This document shows positions 1-10,119 of a DNA stretch of 64,000 bases, one piece after another. How positions within the stretch are numbered: the stretch's first letter is position 1; each line of letters begins with the position of its first letter. This stretch comes from Alicyclobacillus tolerans (lineage in GTDB: Bacteria; Bacillota; Bacilli; Alicyclobacillales; Alicyclobacillaceae). A program made the translations under genes and the position numbers. Below the pieces are notes generated by a model. That model saw only the letters and a list, made by a program, of their open reading frames with translations, ran no database searches and was not told the DNA's origin. The stretch spans positions 1 through 64,000 of the forward strand of contig NZ_JXBW01000009.1 of the NCBI RefSeq assembly GCF_001447355.1. Direction: 5' to 3'.

Positions 1-19
1 CGGCCATTCTGCAAAAGGC

Positions 20-622
20 TCAAGATAATACTTGTTTCCAGATTGCAGACGTATGCTCACCAAAAAGGCTGAAGGTCTGTCCACCTTGACGGTACACGAG
101 CGTGGGATATCCCAGTGGGACGTACTTATCACCGGCATTTGGTGTGAGCATGTAGTATGTAGGAAAGTTAGCTAGGTGTAGCTGTGCTCGTTCGGCGCGA
201 TCAATACGAACCGCGTCAGCCAGTGTTGCGCCACTCGGATATCCGACGGCGACCAAGGTTGGAATTTGTTTAAGTTGCGATTGCAACTTGGTCAACAGTT
301 GAAGTGTGCGCTGGCAATGGGGGCACCAATAGGCGACAAACAGAAGTGGGCCGTGGGCAACGTCAAGATGCGCCGACTTGCCATTGGCTTGCAGCACAAG
401 GACATCCTTATACAGGGGGCCTTCGACTGGCTGCGGGTCTAACTTGGCGTCAGGAGCAATGATGTTATCGCTTGTCCTATTTTGAAAAACAAGCGGATGA
501 ACCTGATTCCGCACCACCTTGGCGCCGCCAGACTGGTTTGCGGCGCCGGCGGTCCCGCAGCCCGAGACCGTGCCAAGCGCCAAAGCGGCACACAAGATGG
601 TTATTACACCGAACCTTCGCAT
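20..622 (-). CDS. Thioredoxin-like lipoprotein (CPHC motif)
   Basis: This 200-residue protein has a basic start and hydrophobic stretch ending in a lipobox (TVSGC, Cys about residue 22), so it should be a lipoprotein on the outer face of the membrane. A later VAYWCPHC segment (about residues 97-104) is a redox CxxC motif of the thioredoxin/DsbA type, and TLVYRQGGQ fits the end of a thioredoxin fold. It probably handles disulfides of exported proteins; the substrate is unknown. A GAGG sequence lies 7 nt before the ATG. It is a single gene downstream of the methionine genes, with no functional link visible. Confidence 0.8.
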   Translation of the reverse strand: MRRFGVITILCAALALGTVSGCGTAGAANQSGGAKVVRNQVHPLVFQNRTSDNIIAPDAKLDPQPVEGPLYKDVLVLQANGKSAHLDVAHGPLLFVAYWCPHCQRTLQLLTKLQSQLKQIPTLVAVGYPSGATLADAVRIDRAERAQLHLANFPTYYMLTPNAGDKYVPLGYPTLVYRQGGQTFSLFGEHTSAIWKQVLS

Positions 623-758
623 AATCCGACCTCACTTCAGAACGAAAGTCTGCTGCCTCCTTTACCCTATCCGAATGCGAAGACAGGTGCAACGACGTGC
701 GGTGTACAAACACGGTGTATAGGAGAAATAGATCGCGAACGGGTTCCATCCAGCTTTA

Positions 759-2696
759 TCATTCGCGTCGCGCCGCCGACGCCACAGCGGTTGCCGTACG
801 CTCGCGAATGTAGGCCGTAAGGCGCACCGTAATCTCAAACTTAAGAAACGGCGTCACCAAATAAATCCCCCGATAACAGGTAAGGGCGCGATCCACCAAT
901 GATTTTGCGATCTCCACCCCCACCTCTTGAGCTTCTTCAGGGGCCGTCTCCCGCATACGCGACAAAACTTCGGCAGGAATAGAGATACCAGGTACCTGAT
1001 GGTGAATAAACTCGGCATTACGGGCGCTGGTCAACGGCATGATACCAATCAGAATCGGGACGCCCAAATCTCTTGTCGCTTCGGCAATCTGCTCCATCAA
1101 GGCCGGATCGTACACCGGTTGTGTCATCACAAAGTCCGCCCCAGCTTCGACTTTGCGCCGCAAGCGATCGACCGCCTTGGCGAAGTTGTGAACATGGGGG
1201 TTAAACGCAGTGCCGATCACGAACTGCGCCGGGCGCTGCAACGGTTTGCCGGAGAAGCCTACGCCATCGTTCAGCTTGCGCACCATTTTCGTCAAATCCA
1301 TCGACGAGACGTCATAGACGCTGGTTGCGCCGGGCAAGTCGCCATAGCGTGACGGATCCCCTGTAATCAGTAAAATGTTGCGAACGCCGAGCACGTGCAA
1401 TCCCATGAGATGTGACTGCTGCCCAATGAGATTGCGATCGCGGCAGGTCACGTGTACGAGCGGTTCGATGCCGCGCTGTTTGAGCACACTCGCCAAAGCC
1501 ATATTTGATATGCGGACAGAACCAAGCGAGTTGTCCGCCATCGTGATCATATCCGCACCAGCTTCGGACAGCGCCGTGGCACCGGCTAAAAACCGCGTGG
1601 CCGATAGATGCTTTGGCGGATCGAGCTCGACAATGACGGCGGTCCTCTCCTTTAGCGTGTCGACGATCGACGGCCCTAGCGGAGTTTCCGCGCCCACACC
1701 CTCCATCTCGTCGCGCCGATAGTCCGCTACCACGTGTATGGACGATGGCTTTTGAGGCGGTTCCGCCCAAGTCTCTCCGCTATTCTGCGCTTGCAGTGCG
1801 AGGACCAGTTTATGGATGTGCTCGGGAGTCGTCCCGCAGCAACCCCCAAGCCAGCGTACACCGAGCCGGGCAATGTCGGACATGACACGGGCAAAGTCGT
1901 CGACATCGCCCGTATAGGCCAAGCCTTCCGATTCGCTCCGGTGCAAAATCCCTCCGTTTGGCACCGCGGCATAAGGGCCATCGTCGAACACGATTTGCTC
2001 AAACGAGCGCAGAATGCCGTATGGGCCAAGCCGGCAGTTCAGGCCGACAACAGACGCCCCAGCTTCTCGCAATGTCGCAAAGGCCTTCGTCAACAATACC
2101 CCGTCGCGCGTAACACCGACTTCTTCTGGTGAGAGGTTGGCTACAATCGGCAATTGCGGCGCCATGACACGGACAACCCGAAGGGCCAACAGTAGTTCTT
2201 CAAGATCTGGGAACGTTTCAAGCACGATGCCGTCGACGCCCGCTTCGATCAAGGCCAAAGCCTGCTCCTCGTACACCTGGCTTAAGCGAGATCGCTCATC
2301 GGCCGTCAATAGTGCACCGTAACGGGTGCCGCCAGCTGCTGGACCCATTGTGCCATAGACGCTGGCACGATTCGCCACAGCTGCGCGCGCCGTGAGGACG
2401 GCTTGCTCGTTGATGGCTACGGTTTGGGCGTCGAGCCCATGGCGCGCGAGATCGAGGCGATTCGCGGCGAAGGTGTTCGTTTGCACGACCGTTGCACCGG
2501 CCTCAACATATGCACGATGAATTTGCTCGACGAGCCGTGGCTTCGACAAATTCAATTCTTCCGCGCAGACGCGGATCGGTACCCCACACTGGTGTAAATA
2601 GGTCGCCATCGCCCCATCGAAGATGACGTAACGGCCACCGACGACCGCCAACTCGCGAGGAACTTTCGCCCATGTCTCCCAACCGCCTGATGGCAT
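759..2696 (-). CDS. Bifunctional homocysteine S-methyltransferase / 5,10-methylenetetrahydrofolate reductase
   Basis: The N-terminal half is a Pfam S-methyl-transferase (Hcy) domain: FDGAMAT near the start and the zinc cysteines in GGCCGTTPEHI. The C-terminal half is a MetF-type flavin reductase (VELDPPKHL, HVTCRDRN, ITGDPSRYGD, FVMTQPVYD). The fusion matches B. subtilis YitJ in layout and size (about 612 aa there, 645 here). It should make 5-methyl-THF and can pass methyl groups to homocysteine in methionine synthesis. The upstream metH stop overlaps an in-frame ATG at 2714, but the ATG at 2696 has AAGGGAG 8 nt before it and is preferred. It forms an operon with metH. Confidence 0.9.
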   Translation of the reverse strand: MPSGGWETWAKVPRELAVVGGRYVIFDGAMATYLHQCGVPIRVCAEELNLSKPRLVEQIHRAYVEAGATVVQTNTFAANRLDLARHGLDAQTVAINEQAVLTARAAVANRASVYGTMGPAAGGTRYGALLTADERSRLSQVYEEQALALIEAGVDGIVLETFPDLEELLLALRVVRVMAPQLPIVANLSPEEVGVTRDGVLLTKAFATLREAGASVVGLNCRLGPYGILRSFEQIVFDDGPYAAVPNGGILHRSESEGLAYTGDVDDFARVMSDIARLGVRWLGGCCGTTPEHIHKLVLALQAQNSGETWAEPPQKPSSIHVVADYRRDEMEGVGAETPLGPSIVDTLKERTAVIVELDPPKHLSATRFLAGATALSEAGADMITMADNSLGSVRISNMALASVLKQRGIEPLVHVTCRDRNLIGQQSHLMGLHVLGVRNILLITGDPSRYGDLPGATSVYDVSSMDLTKMVRKLNDGVGFSGKPLQRPAQFVIGTAFNPHVHNFAKAVDRLRRKVEAGADFVMTQPVYDPALMEQIAEATRDLGVPILIGIMPLTSARNAEFIHHQVPGISIPAEVLSRMRETAPEEAQEVGVEIAKSLVDRALTCYRGIYLVTPFLKFEITVRLTAYIRERTATAVASAARRE

Positions 2697-2710
2697 CCCG
2701 CTGTCTCCCT

Positions 2711-5700
2711 TCATCCAGCCGATGAATCGGCTTCCACGTTAAAATAGCGCGCCTCCGGATGACTAAACACGAGCGCCGACACAGACGCTTCTGGATCCAT
2801 CATGAAGCCGTCGGTCAAGGCCATGCCGATATCCTCCGGTTTCAGCAGTGAGAACAAAATCTGCTGCTGTTCCAAATCCGGACATGCCGGATATCCAAAC
2901 GACACGCGAATGCCCTGGTAACGCGCGATAAACCGTTCTCGCATCGTCATCGACATCGGATCGGGGAATCCCCACATGTCGCGAAGTTGTTGATGTAGAC
3001 GTTCCGCAAAAGCCTCCGCAAGCTCCAAAGCGATGGCCTGCAGGGCATGCGCGCGTAAATAGCTACCCTCCGCCTTTAAGCGTTCCGACTCGGCGCGAAT
3101 GGCCCCTCCGGTCGTCAAGGCAAACATGGCAAGATAATCTGTGCCACTTCCCTGAGGGCGCACAAAGTCTGCTACACAGAGATATGGGTCTTTGGCCTGC
3201 CGCGGAAACGCGATGCGTGCCCGCTCCGACTTGCCATCGCGATCAAAAACGACGATCTCGTCGCCGTCGGCCACCGCGGGCATAAACTGGTACACCGCGT
3301 GGGCGCGGACAAGTTGCTGCACCTCTGCATCCTGCAAAATCTCTTCCACCATCTGCAACAGCTCTATGGCTTGCCTGTCCTTGTTGGCGATCCGCTTTTC
3401 GACATTGCCTGTCAGTCCTAGGTGTTTTCCTAGGAGCATTTGCAGATTTAAGTATGGACGCAATAGCTTGAGCGGATAGTCGCGCAACACGTGTCGATCT
3501 AAATCGGGGGGCAAGTAGATTGGTGCGTCGCGGCGAATACCGGAACGCCTATGCACCTGTGACGACGCCTGGCTGCTCACACGCCCTCCCGCTATGTCGG
3601 CAAAAGCCTTACGCTCTTCGGCCACGCGGTTAATGAGTTGATCGCGTTGCGCACTTACCAATTGATTGGCTATATCGAGTCCTTCCATCGCATCTTTCGC
3701 GTAAATGACGGGACCCGTATATTTGTCTGCAATTTTCGTTAGCGTGAACTTTTTCGTCAATGCCGCACCACCCACCAACAGCGGGATGTCGATGCCGGCG
3801 TGGGCAAAGTCCTCCGCCGTTACGACCATTTGTTGTGCCGATTTAACGAGCAGTCCAGAGAGTCCCACCATGTCGGGCTTGTGTTCGCGAATCGCCTGAA
3901 TCAACTGCTCTGGCGGCACCTTGATGCCGAGGTTGATCACCTCAAACCCGTTGTTGGCGAGAATGATCTCGACCAAGTTTTTGCCGATATCGTGCACGTC
4001 GCCCTTCACCGTCGCCAACACCAGTCTGCCTTTCGCCTGGACGTCGGACTTTTCCATGTGCGGCTCGAGATATGAGACGGCCGCCTTCATCACTTCGGCG
4101 CTTTGCAACACTTCTGCGACAATCAGCTCATTGTTGTTAAAGAGACGGCCAACCTCGTTCATGCCGTCCATCAGTGGCCCATTGATAATGTCGAGCGGGG
4201 CGTAACGTGCAAGTGCCTGGTCGAGATCGGCAAACAAACCATCTTTCGACCCCTCGACTACGTACGAGGCAATCCGCTCTTCAAGCGACAACGATTCCTT
4301 TGCCGCTTTGACTGCCACGCGTTTCTCCCGAAACCTTGCAGTGAATTCGGCGACAAGCTCGTCGCTCGTCGCAAACAGCAGTCGATCGCAGAGATCGCGC
4401 TCATCTTCTGGAATCGAAGCATATCGTTCCAAGCGTTCGCTGTTGACGATGGCATAGCCCAAACCTGCACGAGTACAGTGGTACAAGAAAGCGGCGTTGA
4501 GCACTTCGCGCCCAGCCGGTGGCAACCCGAACGACACGTTGCTAATTCCCAAGATGGTCGGACACTCCGGCAACTGCTCACGCAACATGCGAATTGCCTC
4601 AACCGTCTCCTCCGCCGAACCAATGTACTTCTCATCGCCCGTGCCGACCGGGAATGTCAGCGGATCGATCAAAATGTCCTGCTTGCGCAAACCGTAGCGC
4701 TCGGTCAGTAACGAAACGGCACGCTTGGCGATCTCGACTTTACGTTCGCGCGTCACGGCCATGCCGCGTTCGTCGATGGTGCCGACGACGAGCGCCGCAC
4801 CATAAGCGCGCGCCAACTCCGCGTAACGAGCCAATCTAGGTTCGCCGTCCTCCAGATTCGTCGAATTGATGATGGCCTTGCCCTGAATATGTTTTAAGGC
4901 GCTCTCGACGACCGCCGGATCGGTCGAATCAATCATCATGGGTACCTTCACCTTGCGCACCGCGAGCGGGATCAATTGCAACATGTCCGCCATCTCGTCG
5001 CGGTCCGGATCTGCCAAACAGATGTCCACCACTTGCGCGCCAGCCCGAACCTGCACGCGTGCGATCTCGGCCGCAGCGTCGTAATCGCCATCCGCGATGA
5101 GCTTGCGAAATTTGCGCGATCCAATCACATTGGTTCGCTCCCCGACGATGACCGGTCGCGCGTCATCTTGCAACAACAGCGCCTCCATACCTGCGACTGC
5201 GTGCACGTGCATAGGCACGGCCTGGCGCGGACTAAGCCCAGACAACTGCCTGCGCAATTCGCGAATGTGATCGGGCGTCGTTCCACAGCAACCGCCCGCC
5301 ATATTCAGCCAACCCTCATGGGCGAAGTCTGCCATCTTCTTGGCGAACGCAAACGGCGTTTCCAAATAGCGTCCTTCTTCGTCTGGCAAGCCTGCGTTCG
5401 GATGGCAACTGACGGCGCACGACGCGAGCCCGGCGAGCGCCCGCATGTGATCGCGCATTAACTCGGGTCCCGTTGCACAATTCATCCCGATGGCGAACGG
5501 ACGCAAGTGCTCGACCGACAAATAAAAGGCCTCGATATTTTGGCCGGCCAGGGTCGTCCCCATCGCCTCGATGGTACCGCTGACCATGACGGGAATTGTG
5601 CGCTTTAACTCGCGGGCCGCCAGCTCGATAGCACGCCCGGCGGCCTTGACGTTGAGCATGTCCTGCGCGGTTTCGATCATCAAAAAGTCGCAACCGCCCG

Positions 5701-6180
5701 CCATCAGCCCCAATGCCTGTACGCGGTAACTGTCGACGAGTTCATCGAACGTTGCACCGCCAGTCACCGACAGGCTCCTCGTCGTCGCTCCCTCGTCGTC
5801 GGTCCCATCGATCCGGCGACGAACCGGGGCCATTCTGCGGTCGTCAGGGCATCCGCCGCTTCGCGTGCGAGTTCTGCCGCCCGCTTGCTGATGGCAAACG
5901 CCTGCTCGGCAAGCCCATATTCGGACAAGACGAGCGGCGTGCTGCCAAACGAATTCGTCTCGATGACATCAGCCCCGGCCTCCAGATATGCCAAGTGAAT
6001 GCCTCGGATGAAGTCCGGGCGAGTTATATTTAAATATTCATTGCAGCCGTCGTAGGCCGCGCCCCCGAAGTCATGAGGATGCAGGTTTGCCTGTTGGATC
6101 ATCGTGCCCATGGCGCCATCCAAGATGACGATTCTCTCCGCCAACACCCGTTCCAGTTCGAATGTCATGTCTCTCTCCAC
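2711..6180 (-). pseudogene. metH: Cobalamin-dependent methionine synthase, split by a frameshift
   Basis: Two overlapping reading frames together make one MetH. The first (5764-6180, start with GGAGAGAG before the ATG) carries the start of the homocysteine domain (ILDGAMGTMIQ, GSMGPTTR) and then runs into a wrong frame. The second (2711-5833) continues at TTRSLSVTGG with the zinc GGCCGTTPDHI, a pterin-binding domain, the B12 motif DVHDIGKN and the AdoMet activation domain. The break is an 11-bp direct repeat with 14-bp period (5777-5801). Removing 14 bp gives GPTTRSLSVTGG, the family sequence. An ATG at 5833 could start the downstream part alone, but that product would lack the first strands of the homocysteine barrel. 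No SAM or cobalamin riboswitch is recognisable upstream. Confidence 0.85.
5777..5801. repeat. 14-bp tandem duplication that shifts the metH frame
   Basis: CCTCGTCGTCG occurs at 5777-5787 and again at 5791-5801 on the + strand. Deleting one 14-bp period restores the MetH reading frame; 14 is not a multiple of three. Confidence 0.85.
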
Positions 6181-6268
6181 TCACATTCTCGCGCAACAAT
6201 TTCCGATATTGTAGCATAAGTTGAGAAGTTCAGACACAGGTTTTTCGACAAGTGCCTAGGCGCATGGA

Positions 6269-6296
6269 TTGACGTATATTTGTCATGTGTTAGACT
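6269..6296 (+). promoter_or_regulatory. Promoter for an antisense RNA facing the toxin gene
   Basis: TTGACG (6269-6274), 16 bp, then TAGACT (6291-6296). It points rightward into the 3' end of the holin-like toxin gene, and no coding gene on the + strand explains it. The predicted start lies at the toxin mRNA terminator, the convergent layout known for txpA/ratA. Confidence 0.5.
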
Positions 6297-6302
6297 AAAC
6301 AT

Positions 6303-6334
6303 GAAAAAGAGCCGAAGGCGGGGACCTCCGGCTC
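6303..6334 (-). terminator. Rho-independent terminator of the toxin mRNA
   Basis: On the minus strand GAGCCGGAGG, loop TCCCCG, CCTTCGGCTC (one G-U pair), then TTTTT. It separates the toxin transcript from metH. Confidence 0.8.
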
Positions 6335-6385
6335 GGGCATCGGCGCCTTGGGCGTCGTCCCTGCCCAATCGGTACATGATGGGTC

Positions 6386-6427
6386 AGTAACCGCCGCCCC
6401 AGAGGCCAAACAGTGGGGGCGGTTACT
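6386..6427. repeat. Inverted repeat overlapping the toxin stop codon
   Basis: AGTAACCGCC and GGCGGTTACT flank a roughly 20-bp loop. The arm covers the toxin stop codon, as is common for stable type I toxin mRNAs. Confidence 0.65.
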
Positions 6428-6527
6428 TGCGTTTTAGGGCAAGAACCACGGTGACGACGAGCGACAGCAACGCGACGATAAACGACCCAAATTGGATCAT
6501 CAACGACAACGCATTCGCCACGCTCAC
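6423..6527 (-). CDS. Putative holin-like toxin (34 aa, type I toxin family)
   Basis: A short gene translated from a GTG preceded by a GGAGGGGGTGAGG ribosome site. The product begins (M)SVANALSL, then MIQFGSFIVALLSLVVTV, and ends LALKRK: one membrane helix and a basic tail. This is the pattern of the Firmicute putative holin-like toxin family, whose members are controlled by antisense RNA and depolarise membranes when overexpressed. A strong terminator follows at 6303-6334, an extended -10 precedes it at 6588-6596, and a rightward promoter at 6269-6296 could make the antitoxin. Toxicity is inferred from the family. Confidence 0.7.
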   Translation of the reverse strand: MSVANALSLMIQFGSFIVALLSLVVTVVLALKRK

Positions 6528-6587
6528 AACCTCACCCCCTCCCGTCAAGACGGGCAGGGAGCGAACCCCACGACAATGCCTTCCTTT

Positions 6588-6596
6588 ATAGTACCA
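6588..6596 (-). promoter_or_regulatory. Extended -10 element of the toxin gene
   Basis: TGGTACTAT on the minus strand fits TGnTANNAT, about 60 bp before the toxin start. No good -35 is present. Confidence 0.4.
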
Positions 6597-6687
6597 GCTT
6601 GTCCTCAGATTTTGGAGGGCGTTTGCATTCCAGATACGCCAAAACGAGTCGCATATACGTTCAGATGAACAATGTCATGACATACAT

Positions 6688-6716
6688 AGAGGGCGATCCG
6701 TCGTGGATCGCCCTCT
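6688..6716. repeat. Perfect 12-bp inverted repeat
   Basis: AGAGGGCGATCC, loop of 5, GGATCGCCCTCT. No T-run follows on either strand, so its role as a terminator is uncertain. It lies just past the small ORF at 6736-6927. Confidence 0.5.
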
Positions 6717-6735
6717 TGGGTGTGTGGACCTGTCA

Positions 6736-6927
6736 TCAACCGTTTGATTGCCTCTTGCCATGAGGAATGTTCGCCCGGTGGTACTGCTTCCACGGAACCA
6801 CGGCGTCGATGCGCGTGCTCATCATGTGATTACGACGCTCGACCAACGACTCAAAGTGGTGATTTTGCTCCAGTGCACCGACGAAAGCAAAATGATCGTT
6901 GTGGTTGTCCGTATGCTGACCTGACAT
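6736..6927 (-). CDS. Small His-rich hypothetical protein
   Basis: A 63-residue reading frame (MSGQHTDNHNDHFAFVGALE at its start) with a GGGGGTGG sequence about 7 nt before the ATG. It has many His and Asn residues, no membrane segment, and no family I recognise. It sits between glyQS and a hairpin at 6688-6716 that could end its message. It may be real or a chance frame. Confidence 0.3.
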   Translation of the reverse strand: MSGQHTDNHNDHFAFVGALEQNHHFESLVERRNHMMSTRIDAVVPWKQYHRANIPHGKRQSNG

Positions 6928-6990
6928 CAGTCGCCACCCCCGTTTGCAGAGTCCCCCAATCCAGTCGCAGCCATACATGTGCGAAATTCA

Positions 6991-8382
6991 TCACCATGGA
7001 GCAGATTTGCCGATATGATTTGCCAACCACGCTTCTACGTTCGCCATCGGCACGCGCTCTTGTTCCATCGAATCGCGATGGCGTATGGTCACTGCGTGAT
7101 CCGTTTCGGATTCGAAATCGTATGTGATACAGAACGGCGTACCGATTTCATCGTGACGCCGATATCGCTTGCCAATGGAGCCGGCTTCGTCATAGTCGAC
7201 GCTGTAAAGCTTGGCTAGGTCGCGATACAGGGCTTCAGCTCGTTCACCGAGCTTTTTAGATAGCGGAAAAACGGCCGCCTGATACGGAGCAAGCTTCGGA
7301 TGCAGGCGCAAGACGACGCGTGTATCGTTTTCGCCGACCTCTTCCTCGTCATACGCGTCGGCGAAAATCGCAAGGAACAGGCGATCGGCGCCGATGGCCG
7401 GTTCGATACAGTACGGAATAAATGGCTCCTGCCCTTCTTCCTGAACGGTCATGTTCTCGCCAGAACTCGTTGCATGCGCCCTTAGGTCGTAATCTGTCCG
7501 ATCCGCCACGCCGAGCAACTCGCCCCAACCGAACGGAAACTGGTATTCGATGTCCGTCGTCGCCTTGCTGTAGTGCGACAGCTGTTCTTTTTCGTGGTCG
7601 CGAAAACGCAGATTCTCCGTGCGTAGGCCCAACGACACAAGCCAGTCGTAGCAGTATTGACGCCAGTACGCGAACCACTTCATATCTTCGTCAGGGGCGC
7701 AGAAAAACTCTAGCTCCATCTGCTCGAATTCGCGCGTGCGGAAGGTGAAATTGCCGGGCGTGATTTCATTGCGAAAGCTTTTGCCGAATTGCCCGATTCC
7801 GAACGGCAGTTTTCGGCGCATGGTGCGCTGTACATTTTTAAAATTGACGAAGATACCTTGTGCCGTCTCGGGGCGCAAATACACCTCATTGGATGCGTCT
7901 TCCGTCACGCCTTGGTATGTCTTGAACATCATATTGAACTGGCGAATGCCGGTAAAATCCTGCGCGCCGCACTCCGGGCACACGATTTGATATTGCTCCA
8001 CCAGCTTCTCCATCTCTGCAAACGGAAGGCCGTCGACAACCACTTCCTCGCCGCGCGCGGCGGCAGCCTCTTCAATTAGCTTGTCCGCACGAAAGCGCGA
8101 CTTACACTGCCGACAGTCGATCATCGGATCGTGGAAGTTCTCGACGTGACCGGATGCGACCCAAACCTGTCGGTTCATGAGAATAGCCGAATCGAGGCCC
8201 ACGTTATACGGATTTTGTTCAATAAAGTGGCGCCACCAGGCGCGCTTGATATTGTGCTTCATTTGGGCACCAAGTGGACCGTAATCCCACGTGTTCGCAA
8301 GACCGCCATAAATTTCGGAGCCTGGAAAGATAAAACCTCGCCGTTTTGCCAGTGATACAAGGGCGTCCATTGTCGCTCGCAT
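6991..8382 (-). CDS. glyS: Glycyl-tRNA synthetase, single-chain class II type
   Basis: Charges tRNA-Gly with glycine. The protein (463 aa) has the eukaryote/Gram-positive style GlyRS sequence: [14 protein letters not shown] at the start, motif 2 around [21 protein letters not shown], and motif 3 near [14 protein letters not shown]. It is the alpha2 form, not the alpha2beta2 form. A CxxC pair (RQCKS, CPECG) is in the insertion. The frame is open for 73 codons upstream, but the ATG at 8382 has AGGAGG at ideal spacing and a promoter just before it. There is no room for a T-box leader, so control must differ from T-box regulated glyQS genes. Confidence 0.93.
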   Translation of the reverse strand: MRATMDALVSLAKRRGFIFPGSEIYGGLANTWDYGPLGAQMKHNIKRAWWRHFIEQNPYNVGLDSAILMNRQVWVASGHVENFHDPMIDCRQCKSRFRADKLIEEAAAARGEEVVVDGLPFAEMEKLVEQYQIVCPECGAQDFTGIRQFNMMFKTYQGVTEDASNEVYLRPETAQGIFVNFKNVQRTMRRKLPFGIGQFGKSFRNEITPGNFTFRTREFEQMELEFFCAPDEDMKWFAYWRQYCYDWLVSLGLRTENLRFRDHEKEQLSHYSKATTDIEYQFPFGWGELLGVADRTDYDLRAHATSSGENMTVQEEGQEPFIPYCIEPAIGADRLFLAIFADAYDEEEVGENDTRVVLRLHPKLAPYQAAVFPLSKKLGERAEALYRDLAKLYSVDYDEAGSIGKRYRRHDEIGTPFCITYDFESETDHAVTIRHRDSMEQERVPMANVEAWLANHIGKSAPW

Positions 8383-8413
8383 ACGTTTCCTCCTGCATGT
8401 CTTCAATATGGCT

Positions 8414-8442
8414 ATCATAGCGGAGGGGCGGATCGGAATCAA
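8414..8442 (-). promoter_or_regulatory. Promoter of glyS
   Basis: TTGATT, 17 bp, TATGAT on the minus strand, about 32 bp before the glyS start. Confidence 0.7.
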
Positions 8443-8549
8443 TTGGCCCCTTTTTTGGTGGACGTGCCTATCGAGTGCCAAGATTGTGTATAATGAGAGT
8501 CCGACTGATCGATTTTGGTGACGCGGCTGACAGATGGGAGGCGTCCAAG

Positions 8550-9341
8550 GTGAAGACCGGACAACACGTGAAAATGGTATTTCTCGATATCGACGGGACA
8601 TTGTACGTCAACGGCGAGATTGTGCCACGGAGCGCCGCTGCCGTCGCTGAATTGCTAAAGAGCAATATCCCTGTCGCCGTTTGCACGGGACGCAGCGTCA
8701 TCCACGCACAACACATTCAAGAGGCATTGCATATTCCCTATGGGATTTATTTTAATGGCGGCCTTGTGAAGGCGGGTAATCGCGAGTTGTTCGCGATGCC
8801 GTTTGACGTAGATGTCGTCACAGGGATCCTCAAGAAGGCGCGCGAGCGCAACATCTTCACCATCGTGCACACGCATGATCACGCACTTTCCCTCGAACCA
8901 CTGCCCGATGAATACCTGCCTGTGCTGGCTTCATATGACTTCCCGCCCATCTCCTACGAACCGACGTTGGCGGATCGGGTACAAGACATCGGCGTCTTTC
9001 AAATTAATGCATTTATGACGCACGAGTGGGACGCCATCTTTGAACAGGAGTTCCCCGCTTGTTATATCTATCGCTGGCACGAGCAAGCCGTCGATTTCCA
9101 GCGGCGAAAATCCGATAAGTCGATTGGCGCCCTCCGCCTCCTCGACTATCTTGGCATTTCCCCAGAGGAAGCGGTGCACATCGGCGACGGCGGCAACGAC
9201 GTCGGCATGTTCCGCACCTTGGGTTACTCGTACGCGATGGGCAATGCCACTGACGACGTGAAAGAGGTCGCCAAATGCGTGACTTCGAGCGCAATCTTAG
9301 GAGGCGTCGCCGATGCTTTAGCCGACCTTGGCCTCGTCTAA
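8550..9341 (+). CDS. HAD-superfamily phosphatase (Cof type)
   Basis: Predicted cytosolic phosphatase of the Cof/YbjI-like HAD type. Motif I is FLDIDGTLY (nucleophile Asp13, acid Asp15), motif II is CTGRS, motif IV is [11 protein letters not shown]; a C2 cap lies between. Substrates of this group are sugar phosphates, flavin mononucleotide or similar, and cannot be chosen here. The GTG at 8550 follows GGGAGGCG and lies downstream of a TATAAT near 8500, so the longer frame from 8475 is unlikely. It is divergent from glyS and is followed by lexA on the same strand. Confidence 0.85.
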   Translation: MKTGQHVKMVFLDIDGTLYVNGEIVPRSAAAVAELLKSNIPVAVCTGRSVIHAQHIQEALHIPYGIYFNGGLVKAGNRELFAMPFDVDVVTGILKKARERNIFTIVHTHDHALSLEPLPDEYLPVLASYDFPPISYEPTLADRVQDIGVFQINAFMTHEWDAIFEQEFPACYIYRWHEQAVDFQRRKSDKSIGALRLLDYLGISPEEAVHIGDGGNDVGMFRTLGYSYAMGNATDDVKEVAKCVTSSAILGGVADALADLGLV

Positions 9342-9352
9342 TCCCCTCGGTG

Positions 9353-9366
9353 CGAACAAACGTTTG
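9353..9366 (+). promoter_or_regulatory. LexA (SOS) box of lexA
   Basis: CGAACAAACGTTTG matches 13 of 14 positions of the Gram-positive SOS box CGAACRNRYGTTYC. It overlaps the -35 (TTGCCA, 9364-9369); the -10 is TACGAT at 9387-9392 with a 17-bp spacer. Confidence 0.85.
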
Positions 9367-9424
9367 CCACATTCCCCATCCTGTGATACGATAAAGGCAA
9401 ATCTAGGCATGGGGAGTGTGGACG

Positions 9425-10060
9425 GTGAGCCAACTGACCTCGCGACAACGAGCGATTCTTGAATTTATCCGCAAAAATGTAAGGGAAAAAGGATATCCTC
9501 CGTCGGTTCGCGAGATTGGCGAGGCTGTCGGGCTTGCTTCCAGTTCCACTGTGCATGGCCACTTGGAGCGCCTGCAACAAAAGGGATATTTGCGGCGAGA
9601 TCCGACGAAACCTCGAGCACTCGAGTTGATTTCACATGACGAGGTCTCGCCAGATACAACCCAGAATGCCACCGATGAAGCTCCCGTATTTGCCCCTATC
9701 GTCGGACACGTCACGGCTGGCTTGCCTATCACGGCCATCGAGGATGTGCAAGGATACCTTCCGTTGCCGCGAGACATGGTAAAAGACGATGAGGTTTTCG
9801 TACTGCAAATTGTCGGTGAATCGATGATTGAAGCCGGCATTCAAGACGGAGATCTGGTCATCGTTAGACGCCAGGCTAGCGCGGTAAACGGCGATATTGT
9901 CGTGGCCATGACGGAGGAAGACGAGGCGACCGTCAAGCGGTTTTACCGGGAGGGTGGACGAGTTCGGCTGCAACCGGAAAACAAGCACATGGCTCCCTTG
10001 TACTACGACTATGTGACGATTCTCGGAAAAGTTGTCGGTGTATTCCGGTATATCCGCTAG
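9425..10060 (+). CDS. lexA: LexA SOS repressor
   Basis: Represses DNA-damage genes and self-cleaves when RecA filaments form. Residues 1-65 are the winged helix ([35 protein letters not shown]). The peptidase domain follows with cleavage site TA-GLPI (Ala98-Gly99), catalytic Ser133 in GESMIEAG and Lys171 in ATVKRFY. Length 211 is typical. The GTG at 9425 gives the usual (M)SQLTSRQ start; a GTG three codons upstream is possible. Its own SOS box overlaps the promoter, so it is autoregulated. A matching box lies at recA in this window. Confidence 0.95.
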   Translation: MSQLTSRQRAILEFIRKNVREKGYPPSVREIGEAVGLASSSTVHGHLERLQQKGYLRRDPTKPRALELISHDEVSPDTTQNATDEAPVFAPIVGHVTAGLPITAIEDVQGYLPLPRDMVKDDEVFVLQIVGESMIEAGIQDGDLVIVRRQASAVNGDIVVAMTEEDEATVKRFYREGGRVRLQPENKHMAPLYYDYVTILGKVVGVFRYIR

Positions 10061-10064
10061 TCTT

Positions 10065-10109
10065 AAAAAACTGGTGGGGGCATCCTGTTGCCACCCACCA
10101 GTTTTCTTT
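10065..10109. terminator. Bidirectional terminator between lexA and the transporter
   Basis: AACTGGTGGG and CCCACCAGTT form the stem, with an A-run before and TTTTCTTT after, so it can serve both convergent genes. Confidence 0.8.
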
Positions 10110-10119
10110 AGAAGAGCAT

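Larger units (their letters stand above)
6303..6440 (+). ncRNA. Candidate antisense antitoxin RNA
   Basis: Inferred transcript from the promoter at 6269-6296, antisense to the 3' part of the toxin mRNA. It would contain the inverted repeats at 6303-6334 and 6386-6427. The 3' end is a guess: the second hairpin is followed only by TGCGTTTTA. No expression evidence is available. Confidence 0.35.

Noticed and set aside
6181-6302. Possible SAM or cobalamin riboswitch before metH
   Set aside because: The leader is about 120 bp and none of the conserved core sequences of these riboswitches is present.
8383-8480. Possible T-box leader of glyS
   Set aside because: Only about 30 bp separate the promoter from the start, too short for a T-box; no AGGGTGGNACCGCG-like motif.
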